Below, one piece after another: positions 23,771-27,457 of a DNA stretch of 27,457 nucleotides (position 1 is the stretch's first letter; every line of letters begins with the position of its first letter). The notes under the pieces were generated by a model. That model saw only the letters and a program-made list of their open reading frames with translations, had not been told where the DNA came from and did no database searches. This stretch comes from CAZPMC01 sp964587755. GTDB lineage: Bacteria > Bacillota > Clostridia > Acetivibrionales > DTU013. Location: NCBI GenBank assembly GCA_964587755.1, contig CAZPMC010000031.1, positions 1-27,457 on the forward strand. Direction: 5' to 3'. The translations under genes were made by a program, and so were the position numbers.

Positions 23771-24253
23771 TTATTCTTCCGTTTTCCTCTCATATACCCC
23801 CGACTTGCCGCCGGATTTTTTTATGAGCATTATATCACCTATTACCATGTCCTTATCTGCCGCCTTGCACATATCATAAACCGTAAGTGCGGCAACTGTT
23901 GCTGCAGTCAGTGCCTCCATTTCAACACCTGTTTTCCATATACATCTGACTATCGAAGCTATATTTACACAATTTTTATCCCAATCCGCCTCTAATTCCA
24001 CACTTATAGAATCAATGGGTATTTGATGACACATGGGTATCATTTCCCATGTGTGCTTTGCAGCCGTTATCCCCGCTATCCTGGCTGTCGAAAATACGTC
24101 ACCCTTCGGGAGGCTCCCCTGTGCAATCATTTTAAGAGTATCCGGCTTCATATAGACACAGCCAGTTGCATAAGCTTCGCGAATTGTCATCTCTTTATCC
24201 GAAACATCAACCATCCGCGCCTTACCCTTCTCGTCAATATGTGAAAGACCCAT
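23771..24253 (-). CDS. moaC: Cyclic pyranopterin monophosphate synthase MoaC
   Basis: 160 aa. It converts the MoaA product 3',8-cH2GTP to cyclic pyranopterin monophosphate. Family motifs are MVDVSDKEMTIREA, KGDVFSTARIAGI, KTGVEMEALTAA, YDMCKAADKDM (with catalytic Asp127 and Lys130) and the KSGGKSG tail. The usual CHP motif reads CHQ (75-77), a small departure. Its AGGAGG ribosome binding site lies inside the end of moaA, formed by the codons for MoaA's final Ile-Gly-Gly, so the two genes are coupled and only 2 nt apart. Confidence 0.96.
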   Translation of the reverse strand: MGLSHIDEKGKARMVDVSDKEMTIREAYATGCVYMKPDTLKMIAQGSLPKGDVFSTARIAGITAAKHTWEMIPMCHQIPIDSISVELEADWDKNCVNIASIVRCIWKTGVEMEALTAATVAALTVYDMCKAADKDMVIGDIMLIKKSGGKSGVYERKTEE

Positions 24254-24255
24254 AT

Positions 24256-25215
24256 CTAGCCTCCTATTCTATTCATACTCCGTTGGGAGTGGTAACCCTT
24301 CCCGAAATTGTGCCCCCTGGGCTTCTCAAATATTACACTTTTTATAAAATCCGCCAGCTTCTCAGGAGTGTTTCTCAGGATACCGGTTATGTCAACCTCC
24401 CCGTTATTTCCAAGACATGGCTTGATTTTTCCATCACATGTGAGTCTGATTCTATTGCAGCATTCACAAAATTTGTGGCTCATTGGGCTTATAAATCCGA
24501 TTTTGCCCATATATCCATCTATTTTGTAGTATCTGGCTGGAGAACCTTCCAAAGTGTCGTGACAAAATACAAGATCTTTTCTTCTGTTTATAATATCGGA
24601 ATTATATATTATCTTATCCCTATTTTCTTCACCGAACCTACCAATAGGCATCAACTCAATAAAGCGGACTACAAGCGGCTTATCCTTTGCCAGGTCTATG
24701 AAATCATCAACCTCGTCATCATTGACACCCTTTATTAAAACAGTATTGATTTTAACTGGCTCAAGACCCAGCTCCAGTGCCTTATCGATACCATTCAAAG
24801 TGTCCTTTAGTCTGCCCCCGCCTGTAATATACTCAAATCTGTCTTCTTTTAAAGAATCCAGACTGATGTTAAGTCTGTTTAGGCCGGAGGCCTTAAGCTT
24901 TTCTGCCATAGCGTCAAGATGAATGGCATTTGTGGTAAGAGAAATGTCTTTAATTCCTTCTATCCTGGCAATACGTTCAATGATCTCACAAATATCCCTT
25001 CTGACCAAGGGCTCCCCTCCGGTTACCCTTACGCTGTGTATGCCCAAGTCTGCCATTACCCTGACTATTCTCTCATACTCCCCGGCAGTAAGATAATTCA
25101 TACAGCATGAGTCATTATCATTGTCATTTGGACGGCAGTACAGACACTTAAGATTGCAGTTTTGTGTAACAGAAATTCGTAAATATTCAATTTTTCTGCC
25201 ATATCTATCTATCAT
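24256..25215 (-). CDS. moaA: GTP 3',8-cyclase MoaA (radical SAM)
   Basis: 319 aa. It catalyses the first step of molybdopterin synthesis, rearranging GTP with radical SAM chemistry. The N-terminal cluster motif is CNLKCLYC (Cys20, 24, 27). The C-terminal GTP-binding [4Fe-4S] cluster is Cys250, Cys253 and Cys267 (CECCNRIRLTCDGKIKPC). The protein ends in the essential Gly-Gly. The ATG directly follows the stop of the moeA fusion, with an AGAGGCG binding site inside that gene. All residues expected for activity are present. Confidence 0.97.
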   Translation of the reverse strand: MIDRYGRKIEYLRISVTQNCNLKCLYCRPNDNDNDSCCMNYLTAGEYERIVRVMADLGIHSVRVTGGEPLVRRDICEIIERIARIEGIKDISLTTNAIHLDAMAEKLKASGLNRLNISLDSLKEDRFEYITGGGRLKDTLNGIDKALELGLEPVKINTVLIKGVNDDEVDDFIDLAKDKPLVVRFIELMPIGRFGEENRDKIIYNSDIINRRKDLVFCHDTLEGSPARYYKIDGYMGKIGFISPMSHKFCECCNRIRLTCDGKIKPCLGNNGEVDITGILRNTPEKLADFIKSVIFEKPRGHNFGKGYHSQRSMNRIGG

Positions 25216-27129
25216 TTAATCGCCTCTTATTATTTCTCCTGATTTATCGGAATTATAGCCCCCCATATGCATTAACTCAGTTTTAAAAGCATTTGATTTA
25301 AGTATTTCAATAAAATGCTTAACAATATCAAGCTGTTGAAATCTCTCCAGCATAATAAAGTCATACTGCTCCTCACAGATAGGTTTAAAATCCAGCCCGT
25401 AGGTTTTTGCTGCTGAATATATTCCCATGCCCGCATCGGCACTTCCTGATGCAACCAGTGTCGCAACTGACATATGGGTATATTCCTCCCTGTCATAACC
25501 ATAAATGTCAGCCGGTTCGATACCCTCCTGTTTCAAAAGATAATCCAGTAATATCCTGGTACCTGCACCCTTTTGCCTGTTCACATAGCGGACGCCTTCG
25601 CGTTTTAAATCCGCAATGCTTTTAATATTCTTAGGGTTACCCGGTGCCACCATTAAGCCTTGCTGCCTCATAACACATCTTATCACTAATACTTTTTCAT
25701 TGCCAAGATACTTTTCTATATAGCTTTTGTTGTACTCTCCGGTAGCCTCATCCAGCAGATGTATTCCCGCAATATGAGCCTCACCTCTTTTTATTGCCAT
25801 AATTCCGCCCATGCTCCCAACATGAGCTGATGAAATATATTCACCTTGGTAGCGCTTTCGCATCTGATCCTCTATAACATCTATCAGAGGGTCATGGCTT
25901 CCAATTATGGATAATGTATTGCGTATCTCTTCTTCACTTCTCAGAAGGTTTATTTCCACTGTTTCACCAGCCTCGATACCCTCGGAATTTATGGGTACCC
26001 TCATCAATCCGTCCGCCTTGGCAAAGGAAGTTACCACACCAGCTCCCCGGTTTAATGGAGTAGCATTAAACCTGCCGTCAACAAATCCCAGCTTCATTCT
26101 GATAAATTCTTCGTATTTTAAGGACGAAACAATTTTTCTGGTCAGAACTGCTTTAACCTTTTTTCCTTCAGGCTGTTTGTGATTGACCATTCTTTCCAAA
26201 ACAGGACGTACGATATTCTCTAAAACAATTATTCCCGATACAGGATAACCCGGCACTCCGATAACAGGTTTCCCATTTACAACTCCTAATATCGTGGGCT
26301 TCCCAGGCCGGATTGCAATACCGTGGGTAATTACCCTGCCAATAGCCTCTATGGCTTTTGATGAATAATCCTCTGTACCTGCAGATGAGCCTGCATTTAT
26401 AATAACCAAATCACATTCTTTTGAAGCTTTCACAACAGAGTCTTTTATTAGTTCAAGCTTGTCCGGGACAATATCGTATATTTTAGATTTTGCCCCCCAC
26501 TGGGTAAGCATTGCGGAAAATATTGAAGAGTTAAATTCTATTATATCGCCTTTTTTGGGGTTAGCAGTAGGCGGTACAATTTCATCACCTGTGGGAATCA
26601 ATCCGACAACCGGTTTTTTGCGAACCTTAACCTTCAACACCCCTCCGGCAAGCATGGCACCGATTATTGCAGGGGTAATGGCCGTATTGGAAGGTACTAT
26701 CATCTCTGATGCGCATATGTCCTCACCGATTTGCCTGACGTGCTGCCATGGCACTGCCGAACTTATAAGCTTTATAGTACCGGCATCATTTTCTATTACA
26801 TCCTCTATCATTACAACAGCATCAAATCTGTCCGGAAGCGGATCCCCTGTATCCACCCGTATAAAATCCTTATCCTCAGTCAATACCACAGGCGTTGTTT
26901 CCGTTGCACCGAATGTACTCTTGGCAATAACCGCAATCCCATCCATTGCGCAGGCATTATAATGAGGAGATGAAATATTGGCAAAAACCGCTTCTGAAGT
27001 TATATATCCTAAAGAATCCTTTACAGGTATTTCTTCACACTCCAAAATCGTCCCTGCCCCTTCCAGCGTATCTAAATATGTGTGAAGCGCCTGCGTAAGT
27101 TCAATATTTTCTAAATATTTATATTTCAT
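25216..27129 (-). CDS. moeA: MoeA molybdotransferase fused to a PBP-like domain
   Basis: 637 aa. Residues 1-400 are a full MoeA, inserting molybdate or tungstate into adenylated molybdopterin: NACAMDGIAV (58-67), DTGDPLP, GLIPTGDEIV (176-185), NAGSSAGTEDY (245-255, in place of the usual GGVSxGDYD), HGIAIRPGKP and GVPGYPVSG. Residues 405-620 are a cytoplasmic substrate-binding-type domain (LSIIGSHDPLIDVI, HVGSMGGIMAIKRGEAHIAGIHLLD, FVNRQKGAGTRILLDYLL as VNRQKGAGTR, ASGSADAGMGIYSAA) of the kind fused to MoeA in clostridia, which may bind oxyanion or cofactor. It follows another moeA by 21 nt. AGGAGG precedes the ATG. Confidence 0.94.
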   Translation of the reverse strand: MKYKYLENIELTQALHTYLDTLEGAGTILECEEIPVKDSLGYITSEAVFANISSPHYNACAMDGIAVIAKSTFGATETTPVVLTEDKDFIRVDTGDPLPDRFDAVVMIEDVIENDAGTIKLISSAVPWQHVRQIGEDICASEMIVPSNTAITPAIIGAMLAGGVLKVKVRKKPVVGLIPTGDEIVPPTANPKKGDIIEFNSSIFSAMLTQWGAKSKIYDIVPDKLELIKDSVVKASKECDLVIINAGSSAGTEDYSSKAIEAIGRVITHGIAIRPGKPTILGVVNGKPVIGVPGYPVSGIIVLENIVRPVLERMVNHKQPEGKKVKAVLTRKIVSSLKYEEFIRMKLGFVDGRFNATPLNRGAGVVTSFAKADGLMRVPINSEGIEAGETVEINLLRSEEEIRNTLSIIGSHDPLIDVIEDQMRKRYQGEYISSAHVGSMGGIMAIKRGEAHIAGIHLLDEATGEYNKSYIEKYLGNEKVLVIRCVMRQQGLMVAPGNPKNIKSIADLKREGVRYVNRQKGAGTRILLDYLLKQEGIEPADIYGYDREEYTHMSVATLVASGSADAGMGIYSAAKTYGLDFKPICEEQYDFIMLERFQQLDIVKHFIEILKSNAFKTELMHMGGYNSDKSGEIIRGD

Positions 27130-27150
27130 TTGCTTCTGCCTCCTGTATTG

Positions 27151-27457
27151 CTAAAATGGGATGACCTCAACTATAGAACCCTTGTCTAGTCCTTCACTGC
27201 CCCTTTTTATATGAATATAACCATTTGCTCCGGTCAGAAGTGTTATAAGCCCCGATTTCCCAAATACGGGGTCAGCATAGACCTTGCCGTCCTCAGCCCT
27301 TAACGTTACAGGCAGGAATTCTTCTCTTCCGGTGTTTGACGGATAATTACATGACATTTCCGCTTCTATAACCGGAGTATGTTCTTCTGCTGTTTTGCTC
27401 ATTACCTTTATCAAGCAAGATACAATGGTATTAAAAACAGTATAAGCAGACGCAGGG
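27151..27457 (-). CDS. moeA: MoeA molybdotransferase, C-terminal part (cut by window edge)
   Basis: The last 102 or so residues of a second MoeA. Its frame stays open to the window edge and reads PASAYTVFNTIVSCLIKVM, the end of domain III, then domain IV: NYPSNTGREEFLPVTL, DPVFGKSGLITLLTGANGYIHI and GSIVEVIPF. There is no PBP-like extension, so it is the plain form. It belongs at the head of the moeA, moeA-PBP, moaA, moaC, MOSC run. The internal TTG at 27414 is not the start. Paired MoeA paralogues are common in organisms that use both Mo and W, or that split adenylate hydrolysis and metal insertion. Confidence 0.9.
   Translation of the reverse strand, partial: PASAYTVFNTIVSCLIKVMSKTAEEHTPVIEAEMSCNYPSNTGREEFLPVTLRAEDGKVYADPVFGKSGLITLLTGANGYIHIKRGSEGLDKGSIVEVIPF

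Noticed and set aside
26459..26962. 167-codon plus-strand reading frame
   Set aside because: It lies wholly antisense to the moeA fusion and has no ribosome binding site.

Overview
The window is low-GC Gram-positive sequence of the class Clostridia. The evidence is AGGAGG-type ribosome binding sites, TTGACA/TATAAT-type promoters, a cytochrome-independent PyrK/PyrD pair, mreBCD-pbp2 running into minCDE, and a MoeA with a fused periplasmic-binding-type domain. It looks like a cellulolytic or thermocellum-type clostridium, but genus cannot be fixed by eye. It is draft sequence: a run of ten Ns lies inside asnS.

Reading leftwards (minus strand) from 11.5 kb to the left edge is one long, tightly spaced run: asnS, a DUF1638 protein, pyrK, pyrD, maf, mreB, mreC, mreD, mrdA (PBP2), minC, minD, minE and a methylglyoxal-synthase-like gene. 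It joins asparaginyl-tRNA charging and pyrimidine synthesis to rod-shape and division-site control. The last gene keeps the MGS fold motifs but has lost two catalytic residues.

From 11.6 to 17.6 kb, also minus, lie a GntR regulator-aconitase-isocitrate dehydrogenase operon (the oxidative branch from citrate to 2-oxoglutarate), with a clear promoter and a palindromic candidate operator, and an aroD-aroE pair. A divergent plus-strand metallophosphoesterase has a strong promoter so close to its ATG that the mRNA may be leaderless.

From 18.3 to 22.1 kb a three-gene minus-strand operon encodes a SEC-C zinc-motif protein, a multi-pass membrane protein with a C-terminal PDZ domain (MinJ-like topology), and a large protein joining a ParB-like segment to a BMP-type ligand-binding domain without any signal peptide.

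The most unusual stretch is 22,160-22,739: about 580 bp of non-coding DNA forming a long imperfect palindrome built from nested modules that recur around an ACAGnCTGT core. Matching TTGCATA ends face outwards as possible -35 boxes of the two divergent flanking genes, and imperfect direct repeats lie just outside.

To its right is a molybdenum/tungsten cofactor cluster: mogA on the plus strand, and on the minus strand a partial moeA (cut by the window edge), moeA fused to a PBP-like domain, moaA, moaC and a MOSC-domain gene.
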